NCBI GenBank assembly: GCA_023053575.1
Contig: JAKZAP010000004.1
Coordinates: forward strand, 22,869,252 to 22,933,251
Source: Branchinecta lynchi
Taxonomy: Eukaryota > Arthropoda > Branchiopoda > Anostraca > Branchinectidae
Direction of reading: 5' to 3'
Length of the DNA: 64,000 nucleotides
Both the position numbers and the translations under genes were made by a program. A model generated the notes under the pieces. That model was not told where the DNA came from, did no database searches, and was given only the letters and a program-made list of their open reading frames with translations. Positions 31,441-41,249 of the stretch are shown piece after piece. The number at the start of each line of letters is the position of its first letter. Position 1 is the first letter of the stretch.

Positions 31441-32338
31441 CGATTTTGTGGTCGGTTTTTGTTCGGTGCGTCCTCAGCGATGTCGGTTTTTGTGATTCCA
31501 GTCTGCTTGCCAGTTCTCTCAGAAAGGCAGTTGAGGCTGGCCTCAATATAAATTTGTACAAAGCCATAATGTTCCGCACCGACCAAGCCGGAAATTTGCA
31601 TACATTCTTGCGTAATTCGATGACGCCAAAGTGGTCATCCATGATCTCACGCGAGATTTTACTTTTTTGGGATCCCAAGCCGTAAATGGAGGGATACCAA
31701 TGACTTCGTAAAAGTTGTCCGTCTGTCAGCACGATACCTCTCGACAGGACTGAGATATTCTGATGAACTTGGTGTGAGGATTCTTTGGGTCAAGGGACAG
31801 GTTGAGTTCGTACATGGGCTCTGTAACCCTAGATTTAGGGGTGGGGATTTAAATTAAGGGGCAAAATATAGTTCACCCGGAATCCGGTAAAAACCGGAAT
31901 TTTTGAAGAAAAAAAAACTTTGACCTGAAGTTGATCAGATGTATGATTTATGATGAGTAAGGAGACATTCTGAAGCCGAATATGAAATTTATTTTCTCGC
32001 CGGACAAGTAGTTGGACAAATTTGTTAAAAGTAAATGTTTTATTAAATGTTCAGTTTACAGATAAGAAGACATGCTGAATCCATCTATGACACTCATTTT
32101 CTCACCGGATGTAAAGTTTGCTCGGAATCCGGTTAAAACGGGGAATTTTGGAAAAAGTTAACGTTTTATCTGAAGTTACAGAGAGGTGCTACTGTGCCAG
32201 ACAAGTAGTTCGCCCGGAATCCGGGGAAAACCGGAAATTTTTGATTACTTTTCGTCAAAGTAGACATTACGTAGGCTATGGTTGTAAATGCACATGCAGA
32301 ATCCAAATCTGAATTTGGTTTTCTCAGATGATTACCAA

Positions 32339-33036
32339 TCCGATGAAAAATGTATCTCAAAATAGTACTAAGAAGTAGTACGCAAAAGTTGCATGCGGTA
32401 GTAACGATGCTACTTCATGCTTCTACTTCAAGGCTACCGTGTTACGTGTTACTGCATACTACTATACGCTACACTGTCAGAAGTTTCATAACAAATTGCG
32501 CATAGCACTTTCAAGAATAACACCTTTTCACTTAGAAATAAAGTATTATGACCAGTTAAGTTTATACTATTTCGTGCATAGATCTCCAACAACACCTTCA
32601 ACAGGTAAAAATACTACACTGTCAGAAGTTACATAGCGACAACAGAAGGATGCGCGGTTTCAACAGATAACACTTTGGGATGTTATCTGTTATGTTTCTT
32701 TCGTTCCCGTTAGTATTTCTACCAATTGAAGGTGATGTTGGAGATCTACGCACGAAATAGTGTAAAGTTAATTGGTCATAACACTTTATTTCTAAGTAAA
32801 AAGGTATTATTCTTGAAACTGTTATACGCTATCTGTTATGAAACTTCTGACAGTGTACTATAAGCAAGACTGGATGCTACTATGGCAAGACAGGATGCTA
32901 CTGGATACTACTACATAAGATTGGACCAGTCTGAGGCACATTAAATGATAGTATTCTTTGCTATTACAGAGTATTACATGCAACATTTTCTTACTACTAC
33001 CATACTACTACTCAGGCTACAAATTTTTCATCGCGA
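32339..33036. mobile_element. TACTAC-rich MITE, second copy, inside F2
   Basis: Related in inverted orientation to 28743-29029 (TCCGATGAAAAAT at the left, ATTTTTCATCGCGA at the right, GTTGCATGC and TCTACTTCAAGGCTACCGTG blocks). It is itself interrupted by 32472-32855. Confidence 0.8.
32472..32855. mobile_element. TA-flanked palindromic MITE (Tc1/mariner-like), nested
   Basis: Ends CACTGTCAGAAGTTTCATAA and TTATGAAACTTCTGACAGTG are perfect inverted repeats with TA on each side. The arms are palindromic for ~140 bp each around a ~95 bp centre, which holds another CACTGTCAGAAGTTACAT block. It is the youngest layer of a three-deep nest. Confidence 0.92.
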
Positions 33037-33176
33037 TTGGCCTTAAGCTGTTTATAAATTTCAATAGTAAAACTGTTTGAGAAGTATGGCGAATACCGGA
33101 TGTCCCAAAGACCCAATTGTCTGGATGGATCAAATATTACATTTTTGGATCCCGTCATAACCCTTGGTGTTGTGAC

Positions 33177-33709
33177 ATACGACACAAACCTTGCGACAAG
33201 CAGCTTATACCTTTTGTTTTGACTCGTTGTCAGAGGTGTTGCAAAGTTCCACCAAGTTCCTGCCTAACGCATGCGATTATGGGCGGAAAAAAGAAGAATA
33301 AGAGAATTTGTTGATTTATCGGAGTTGCCGGAGTTGAGTTGCAAGAGTTTCTCTGCCTTGTATGAAAGAAAACATGGTAATGCTTGAGTGGTTGGAACTC
33401 GCATATCTGATGTGTAGTTTTGTGGTTTGTTGCGGGTCATCACCCGCAGATGTGCATAACATGTTTCTAAACAAATTCCTTTTTGCCTTGTATGATTGCC
33501 ACATATTATCCGATATGGCTCATCCCTCTGTTTGCATCAACCATCTAATTATGTTTGACTTTTAAACAATCCGACAAATTGCAGCTCGGCTTCTAGTTTT
33601 TGACGAACAAATTTCGGTTCTTTCTTGATTCTCCCATTCCGGCCACCTATTTCAGTTAGTTTCATGGGCAAAGACAACCGAAGTTGTCTTTTTCATATTT
33701 TTCTTCCAG
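33177..33709. other. Intron of gene 2, no gene recognised
   Basis: Short frames at 33117 and 33362 match nothing I recognise. They lack splice phases that fit between the TM1 exon and the exon at 33710. Confidence 0.3.
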
Positions 33710-33872
33710 TTTAAAATTCACCGCTTTCAGCGACAGGGAGATAGCATGGCTAGCTAACCTTATGACAGACGTTGGTCTGTCAGAAAAGTATGAATTGATT
33801 TCACGTTCGTTGGATTCCCGTTTGAAGGCAATTGATGTTGGAGTTCAGGAGATTCTGGAGATGGCTGGAAAG
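33710..33872 (+). CDS. DEG/ENaC channel gene 2, exon: outer extracellular domain
   Basis: Acceptor TTTTTCTTCCAG, donor GGAAAG|GTAACT, phase 2 in and phase 0 out. It encodes LKFTAFSDREIAWLANLMTD... to EILEMAGK, a hydrophilic segment in the variable region between TM1 and the first conserved cysteine block. It has no strong motif of its own. The support is the perfect phase match to the exons on each side and the unbroken frame. Confidence 0.75.
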
Positions 33873-34356
33873 GTAACTGTCACCAAGTTTTGTCACGTTT
33901 GGGAGTCCTGGAATAGTGAGAAAGGAGGCTGTTGCGAAGAACTTCTGTGTGGACTTGCATATGTTTATGTCAAACGAAAGCTGTACAGCCATAAGTCGTC
34001 CATGAGACGCGAGGGGGGATAGATCCCACATCTTTCGATCACGGCGGAAACCTTCGATGCTTTCGTAAGTTTTCACGAGTCAAAGCGGTGTGACTGTATC
34101 TTGAGCGAGTTGTCCGAAAATGTAATGCAGGCTCTATTAACTACGAATTTGACCTCCGACGACCAAATGCAATAGGAAGTGGAAGAACCCTGTACATCTT
34201 AAACAGTTTGGTATAGTTCCAGTCACGCTGTTCGGAACCCAAACTAAATTTGGACATGTGATTGGAACACTAACTAAATTTGGACATGTGATTTATGCCT
34301 TTGATCAAGCATTTATATTCCCCTTTTTTCTCAGGACTCTTTTTTTTTCGTTGCAG

Positions 34357-34502
34357 GTCTATTCCACTTGCGATCAGATATTGGTCCATTGTCAGTGGGA
34401 GGGAAATCCTGTGGACTGTAAGAATTTATTTACAGAAAGGATTACTGGAGATGGTCTGTGCTGTGTCTTTAACTCGCAGCTTTACGCCTGGGTCAGCAAC
34501 AC
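34357..34502 (+). CDS. DEG/ENaC channel gene 2, exon: CxWxG...G-CxxFN block
   Basis: Acceptor TTTTTTTCGTTGCAG, donor AACAC|GTAAGT, phase 0 in and phase 2 out. It encodes HCQWEGNPVDCKNLFTERIT then GDGLCCVFNS, the C-x-W-x-G-x3-C and G-x-C-x-x-FN motifs that are diagnostic for the DEG/ENaC extracellular domain. Confidence 0.95.
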
Positions 34503-34882
34503 GTAAGTTTTTCAAATGTTTTCTCTATATCGTTTATCATGTCTTGGAACATTTCATAGCAGCAAAGATGTTCTGATCTAGTGCACCTGTATCAAAAAGC
34601 AAAAATGCACCGTCACTTAAAAGTACATTTTAAACCTGGACTTCTTGTTATACAATGTTTGGCTTTTGCTTCACAGAAATCCACCGTCTATTGTGGCCCA
34701 TCTCCAGGACAGCAACGAATTTCAAGAAAGGAAGGAAATAAAAATAAAAGAATACACATAAAACATTTGCAAAGATCAGCTGTCTGCAAGTGGTCGTCAT
34801 AAATACACGAATACGCAATTGCTCATAAATTCATGAAAGGAATTGAGGGATTCTGGTGTCGCAATGCCGAGAGGAAAGAATA

Positions 34883-35282
34883 GTTTCGTTTTTGATCTGA
34901 ATTCTCAGTTCTCCGTTCTCGCTTCTGAATTCTCGATTCTCGCACGAATTACCGTTTTGCTCCTCTGGCTTCTCCATTCTCGCTTTTGACAAACACACTA
35001 ATTTGGCAGCTCGTCCGCAACCCGGTATACGGGCTTATGCATATTGAACACCCGCACTCTGTTGACTAATCAGGGAGGAGAACGGAGAGAGGAGAATTCA
35101 GAATTCACCATCCGAGCAACTTGTCAATTTTGCAGAATCGCGAGGCTTTCTCCGTTCTTGATTCCAGCTCGATTCTGACAAAAACGCAAGAAAAGGAGAA
35201 TTCGCTTCATGAATAGTCCAAAAACGTGAAATAAGAGAATTGCGAGGAGAATCGCAAGGAGAATTTGGATCAAAAACGCAAC
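34883..35282. mobile_element. TA-flanked MITE rich in GAATTCTC
   Basis: Ends GTTTCGTTTTTGATCTGAAT and TTTGGATCAAAAACGCAAC are inverted repeats flanked by TA (34881-34882, 35283-35284). The interior repeats GAATTCTC/GAGAATTC motifs in both orientations. 400 bp, no coding. Confidence 0.8.
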
Positions 35283-35394
35283 TACTAAAGACGATGAGTC
35301 AGGTTCACAGTACGAAGAAAGTGAGTGCGTGTGCCGTTTGTCGTTGTTATGCCACTTTAATGGAAGGTAAGAAGTAGCGTATCATGATGCCGTC

Positions 35395-36823
35395 TTTTTG
35401 GGATCCCAAAACGTAAGTGGAGGGATACCTATGACATCGCAAAAGTTGTCCGTCTGTCCGTCCGTCCGTCCGTCTGTCCGTCCGTCTGTAAGCACGATAA
35501 CTCTCGAAGGGAATGAGATATTTTGATGAAACTTGGTGTGAGGGTTCGTTGGGTCGTCGGACCAGTCAAGTTCGTAGATGGGCTTTGTAGCTCTACATTT
35601 AGGGGTGGGGGAGGGGATTCAAATTAAGGGACAAACAAAATATTTTGAAACAGCTAATGTGATAGTTGATTATGGGGTAAGAAGACATGCTGAACACGAT
35701 GGTGAAAATTATTTTGTCATCGGACAAGTAGTTCGCCCGGAATCCGGCCAAAACCGGAAAGTTTGTTGAAAGTAAAAGTTTTATTTGAAGTTGATTAAAT
35801 GTTCGATTTAGAGGTAGGAAGACATGCTGAAGACGATGGTGAAAATTATTTTCTCGACGGACAAGTATTTCGCCCGGAATCCGGCCCAAACCGGAAAGTT
35901 TGTTGAAAGTAAAAGTTTTATTTGAAATTGATTAGATGTTCGATTTAGGGGTAGGAATACATGCTGAAGACGATGGTGAAAACTATTTTCTCGACGGACA
36001 AGTATTTCGCCCGGAATCCGGCCCAAACCGGAAAGTTTGTTGAAAGTAAAAGTTTTATTTGAAGTCGATTAGATGTTCGATTTAGAGGTAGGAAGACATG
36101 CTGAAGACGATGGTGAAAATTATTTTCTCGACGGACAAGTATTTCGACCGGAATCCGGCCCAAACCGGAAAGCTTGTCAAAATTAAAAGTTTTATTTGGA
36201 GTTGATTAGATGTTCGATTTAGGGCAAGAAGACATGCTGAACACTTATGTGAAAACAATTTTCTACCCGGACATGTAGTTCGTCCGGAATCCGGCCAAAA
36301 CCGGAAATCTGTTGGAAGTCAAAGTTTTATTTTTAGTTGATTAGATAAGCGATTTAGGGATAAGAAGAGATGCTGAGTCTCTGTATGACAATCATATTTT
36401 ACCCGGACATATAGTTCGACCGGAATCCGGCTGGAATCGGAAAACTTGTTATAAGCTAAATTTCTATTTGAAGTTGATTAGATGTTCATTACTGGGGAAA
36501 GAAGATACCCTGATTTCGTGTTTGAGCTTTCTTTTTCGCCGGACAAGTAGTTCTGGAGTTCGGCCGGAACCGGGAAATTGGCAGAAGTGGCAGGGAGTTT
36601 TCGTCAAAACAGATATGACTTGTAGGGGTAAACACACATGCTGAATCCAAATCTGAACTTGGTTTTCTCAGGTGATTAGCTATTTGGCCTTAATCTGTTT
36701 CTGAATTTTAATTGTAAAAATGTTCAAGGAGTCTGGGGAAGACTGGATCTGGCTAAGACAAGACCCAGTTGTCTGGATCAGATATTGAATATTTGGGATC
36801 CCATCGAAACCTTTGGTCTTGTT
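35395..36823 (+). repeat. F2 dispersed element, full length
   Basis: Complete copy: TTTTTGGGATCCCAAAACG start, GTCCGTCTGTCCGTCCGTCC run, GATGAAACTTGGTGTGAGG, and then seven or more units that each include GACATGCTGAA, GACGGACAAGTATTTCG and CGGAATCCGGCC. Three successive units are exactly 137 bp apart. It ends GGGATCCCATCGAAACC, TTTGGTCTTGTT. It is almost identical to 57053-58464, so one is a recent copy. Because 137 is not a multiple of three, the antisense frames recur shifted; they are not genes. Confidence 0.9.
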
Positions 36824-37384
36824 CCTTTTCCCGGAGAGATTATAACGTAGGATAGTAGCTTTTCTTGAATGTATGTAGTTATCTGTTACCCTTTACAAAA
36901 GCAGAGAAAACTAGACCTACGTTTCCTGGTCAACGTGAAGTGTTGCAGCAACCTTTGTTCGGCTTCGCCGACTAAAGTGTCGCAAGAGCAACACTTTGGT
37001 TTTGTTAATTCGGTAACGGTTAAATGCTGAATTATTTTGTCAACCCATCGAGGTTTTCAAAATGGTGTGTTCCAATCTATGAAGAAAATGTGTCTGAACT
37101 GATGACACAACCTGTAATCACGTGGTTATCCTTCAGCGTTAAACAGAAAAAAAAACAGGATATCGGAAGTAGGGACTAAATTGACTTTGCAGCCAGTTGA
37201 ACTTTATCCTTTTCAATCTTAGACATCGTGACTTGTGGAAACTTGGAACATTATCTTATATAACCTAGTTGGCATTGTAAAGCTATTCACGACTTTTCAG
37301 TTCAAAATACCAAAATACTTCTACTAATTATTGCGAAACATATTGTTGTTTCACATTATCATTTGTGTCCGTTGCCTTAACACT
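36824..37384. other. Intron of gene 2, mostly unassigned
   Basis: One 26 bp stretch (GCAAGAGCAACACTTTGG, 36982-37008) recurs inverted at 38999-39035. Nothing else was recognised. Confidence 0.3.
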
Positions 37385-37790
37385 TAATTCCAGGTTTCAG
37401 TGAAAGACGATCAACATAGACCATTCCAGCATCACATGAAAATGGCAATGCTTTAGAAACCGATTCTTGAATGACGACATCAAATTAAATAATAAACCCT
37501 TATGAAACACTTCTAGCAACCGATTCCTAGCAACCCACTCCATGTTAGAGTGATAGACCAAGGAAACTAATTTTCTTACCCTCAGATTTATAGAGATAAA
37601 AAAATGTGCACCAATTTTCACAAGTTTCTAGCCCCTCGTGAGCCCCTTCTAGCAACCGATTCTTACTTACAAGTCCATCTCTCAGTGATAGACATGGTAC
37701 CAAATTGTTCTCACGATCAAATACACAGGAAAGAAATAATTGGATTAATAGGTGCACCAACTACCAACGCTGCTACCCCCTCATCGCCTA
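37385..37790. repeat. Degenerate ~135 bp tandem repeat
   Basis: TTCTAGCAACCGATTC occurs at about 37512 and 37647, each followed by GTGATAGAC. A weaker third copy (AGAAACCGATTCTTG) lies at about 37455. Confidence 0.5.
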
Positions 37791-37882
37791 AGACGATTAA
37801 GGTCTAACAGCCAATTATTGCTTACAAGTACCCTACATGTCTCACGATTGGGATCGGCCTATTTTTGGTTGCAGTGTACCTC

Positions 37883-38129
37883 TTTTATTCAAACAATGTT
37901 TACAACGGATACGTCAGCTATGATTTTTCATCAGCGACATTTCGGCCCTTCTTGGCAAGGGTCCTCGTCAGGCTGTCAATCCTCTAGATCAACTGCGGGG
38001 AAAGGAATCAACGAGGACCCTTGCCAAGAAGGGCCGAAATATCGCTGATGAAAAATCATAGCTGACGTATCCGTTGTAAACATTGTTTGAATAAATGTTT
38101 CAAAGTCAGCTTGGGCTCAAAGAATATTT
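37883..38129. mobile_element. Foldback MITE with 10 bp target duplication (Mutator-like)
   Basis: Arms TTATTCAAACAATGTTTACA through GCAAGGGTCCTCGT and the exact inverse to GTTTGAATAA form an ~85 bp near-perfect stem. AGTGTACCTC flanks it exactly at 37873-37882 and 38130-38139. A 9-11 bp duplication with long inverted arms fits Mutator-like elements. The right side carries an extra end block AGTCAGCTTGGGCTCAAAGA. Confidence 0.88.
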
Positions 38130-38139
38130 AGTGTGTACC

Positions 38140-39139
38140 TCACTACTGAAGTTGTCAACCCCTCCAAACTTTCAAACTGTTGTATCTCATGAAGGAATTT
38201 TTGCACCAAAAAAACAGATGGCATATACTTTGATCAGCTCATTGAGGTCTACCGAGTGCCTTTAAAAAAAAAAATCTGTCTGTATTAGTTCAAAAGTTGA
38301 TTTTTTTTTGCCGTAGGCCAACTTTCTAATTTCACCACTTAGAAAGGAGCAAAGGATAAGCTCTAATTTCTTCAGCAGTGAGATAACTTTTAAAGTTTAA
38401 GAGGCCCATCTGATATCATTTCTCTTCCTCACTACCAAGTGTAAGAACTGGAATGATAAACTCAGCTGAAATCACGAACAGAAACGGGTAGAAACAATAG
38501 ATGGTGGCACTTTCGGACCCGTGGGAAAATGATACTTTTTTGATTCTGTAAATGTTTCTATTTATCACTCAAAGAAGACGTATTGGCTGTGGGGCCAGGG
38601 AGCTTCCGCACATATTTCGAACTTCTAGATTTAAAAAGATCAGTTTAAAATTGGTGCTTGTCTGCTCGCCTGCTAGAACGGAGCTTTCCACTTGAAAGCA
38701 GAAACATGATTTGATGAACGAAAGCTTGGCTGCATAACTTCAGACAGTCCTCTCTGACATAGGCCATACAACTCCACTTTAGTTCACACACTGTAGGTTC
38801 TGGCTCAGTTACAAGCAAAAAGCATCCTTTTTGACCCCAGACAAGAGTTCTATGGAGCTTTCCAAAATGTAATGTCATATTCACCCATCCGGCGTAAGGT
38901 CCACACTTTTCGTAAAAACCGCACAGGTTAGACCCTTACCACTTTCTAAGAATAATCGCAAATCGGGGTACCAGGAAAAACAAAACAAACAGAAAAGCAC
39001 GACAAAACCAAAGTGTTGCTCTCGCAACACATTGACAGAGTACAGATGGAAAAATAGAAACTAAGACACAAACAAAATTATCACGTACACTATCAACTTA
39101 CTGATGGCGATTCTGGCGATTCTCACGAATTCGCTTTCC
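38140..39139. other. Intron of gene 2, no gene or repeat matched
   Basis: No exon in phase 2 was found. The antisense frame 38645-38884 matches no family I know. Confidence 0.35.
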
Positions 39140-40072
39140 AAGAAGACCAAAGAATCCGATAGTATCCCAAATATTGAATATTTATTGGACTACAGACAGG
39201 CGAATCTTGTAGATTTCTGGTCTTCGCCAAACCAAGTTCAAATATGGATTCACCATAAACGTTTACTCCTACATCTTATCTAAAATCGACTTCAGACGAG
39301 CTTGACCACTTGACCAAATTCCTCCGTTTAGCAGTAGGCCACTCTCAGAGAACTGCATGCAGAACAAAAGAGCGAGCTGAGGGGCGAACCTTTCGATCCA
39401 AATTTCTGGGTTTTGGCAAATTTTCCAACTTATCCGCCAAGGAAATAAAGTTCAAATTGGATTCAGCATGTCTTCTTACCCCGATACCGAATCTCTGATC
39501 GATCTTTAGTATGTTCGATAGCTGCAACAGCATGTCTCCTCACATTATTTCGACTATATCACTGGATTTTACAACTTCACGCTAAATTTGCGACTGTGGC
39601 CGAATTCCTGGCGAACTACTTGTCCTTGAAGAAAATAATTTTCATATTCGGGTTCAGCATGTCACCTTACCTCGAAATCAAACCTCTAATTAACCTCAGA
39701 TCTTCTACTTTTCACAAATTTTCCGGGTTTTGCCGGATTCCGGATGAACTACTTGTCCGGCGAGAAAATACTTTTCATATTCGGAACATGTCTCCTTACC
39801 CCTAAATCAACTAGGCTATCTCATTAGCTTTCAAAATGTATGTTTTTTCGCCCCTCATTTTGAAACCCCTCCCCACCACTAAATGTAAAGCTACAGAGCC
39901 CATCTTCGTACTTGACCTGTACTTTGACCCAGTGAGTCCTCATCCCAAGTTTGAATATAATATCTCAACCCTTTCGAGTATTATTGTGCTAACAGACAGA
40001 CAGACGGAAGGATGGACAGACGGACAAATTTTATGAAACCAAAGGTATCCCGTCACTTACGCACCCCGAAAA
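39140..40072 (-). repeat. F2 dispersed element, decayed
   Basis: Reverse orientation: AAGAAGACCAAAGAATCCGA (3' end) at the left, units with GGATTCAGCATGTC, ACTTGTCCGGCGAGAAAA and CCGGATTCCGG, then the 5' region (CTCAACCCTTTCGAG, an ACAGACAGACAG run) ending near CGTCACTTACGCACC. Confidence 0.75.
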
Positions 40073-40877
40073 GCCAAGCGATAATCCGCAGAGTGCCGGA
40101 ATTAAAGTGGTTGCGCCTCTGTTGCGCGTTACAACTTGTACTGTTTCGTCACTCCACTTTCAACGTACGGAAAAACTAGCGGACCGCAAGAACAGCCCCG
40201 GAAAGCGAAGCGAGTTTGGCGAGTCGCAAGGACACACAGCGGATGACCAGTGGAGCTTTCAGACCGCCAGAATCACTCTTTAGTATACTAATATTCACAA
40301 GAATTGGATTTTTGTCTTTGAAAAAAATCCGAGCAATTAAAGGAACCTCATATGAAGTAAGGCGTTCTGAGTGTTTGTCGCGGAAACACGATTGTATGCC
40401 ACACTGAAGTCGAACCACAAGTTGAAACTCGCGGAAACGCCGTTTTATTTATTTTTTGGGGCGGTAATTTCAAATGTCTAGACAAAAATAAAATTCACAT
40501 AAATGTCAATAAATACAACTTTAGGCTTTCGTCCTTACCATTCCGTACTTAAAGGATCTTCAGTTTTATGTCTACGTGCTTGAGAAAGTTTCAAATTTAT
40601 TGTTTTACCATTATTTGCGGCTAAATTCAAATTTCGCGCCATAATCGAGCCACAAAATCTACAGTCACCTCGGCAGTTGTTTGTCGAATTTGAGCCACAA
40701 TCGACCCACTACCTGTTTGTGGGAGCACGGAGAAACGCCGGTAGTGAATTGATCGTAGTGCCATCTGCTCGATTTATAGTTAATAAAGTGTACATAGTTG
40801 AGCAAGCCAGACAGATGACGCTTGTGTATCCAACCAACCGCATTCGTTTCAAAAAATCTAAAATTGGGTGTTTACAG
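40073..40877. other. Intron of gene 2, no gene seen
   Basis: Short overlapping frames on both strands, none with known motifs. The exon at 40878 follows. Confidence 0.35.
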
Positions 40878-40992
40878 GACTCTGAAGCCACTGAAGACAG
40901 CTCTGTCCGGGAATATCGCAGGCATTTCGGTGATTCTGGATGCAAATATAGAGGATTACGCTGCTGCGAATGATGAGTTTGATGGTTTCAAA
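40878..40992 (+). CDS. DEG/ENaC channel gene 2, exon ending in a GC-AG intron
   Basis: Acceptor GGGTGTTTACAG, phase 2 in. It encodes LSGNIAGISVILDANIEDYA, then NDEFDGFK, matching the family's G-x2-GLxVxLD...DY...GFK stretch. The only donor that keeps the frame is AAA|GCAAGT at 40993, a GC donor with otherwise perfect consensus. The next exon begins IIVTHPWNLPDP, so GFK-IIVTHPW reproduces the usual GFKVLVH-P across the junction. Confidence 0.88.
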
Positions 40993-41249
40993 GCAAGTTC
41001 CCATTTTCTCTTTTTTTTCTTTTTTTTATTAAGGTTAAGTCTCAGTCAGTATTCTGTGGATTTGTCTTTCAGTTAGTTTTATAAAAAGATGTAGCGGTTG
41101 TAGACTTGTGAGGTCATCTGTTTTTTACCATCTCAGCTGTAGTACGGATATGAGCATCTGATCTGTAACAAAGCCCGAGCTGTTTGATTGCAAGGCAGAA
41201 CCACAAAAAATATAACACAGCACAGTCACTGTACAGACCAACAGCAACC

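Larger units (their letters stand above)
31663..33176 (+). repeat. F2 dispersed element carrying two nested MITEs
   Basis: Begins TTTTTTGGGATCCCAAGCCG with GTAAATGGAGGGATACC, runs through several F2 units (GACATTCTGAAG, TCGCCGGACAAG, CGGAATCCGG), and ends TTTTTGGATCCCGTCATAAC with GGTGTTGT. The unit after TTCTCAGATGATTACC is interrupted by 32339-33036 and resumes with TTGGCCTTAAGCTG, exactly as the uninterrupted copy at 36660 predicts. Confidence 0.85.

Noticed and set aside
34680..34795. Possible extra exon of gene 2 after TTGCTTCACAG
   Set aside because: It lacks a donor and hits a stop. Joining 34502 directly to 40878 keeps phase 2 and reproduces the family order.
35599..36163. Series of ~72-96 codon antisense frames (MGRIPGEILVRREN...)
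   Set aside because: They recur at exact 137 bp steps in different reading frames and again at 57256-57981. This is the F2 tandem unit, not a protein family.
35449..36200. Regular ~137 bp repeats considered as a CRISPR array
   Set aside because: The units are wholly similar, with no spacer/repeat alternation, and the context is eukaryotic introns.
36980..39035. Inverted 26 bp pair as ends of a 2 kb element
   Set aside because: The match does not extend to the outer boundaries and no target duplication is visible.
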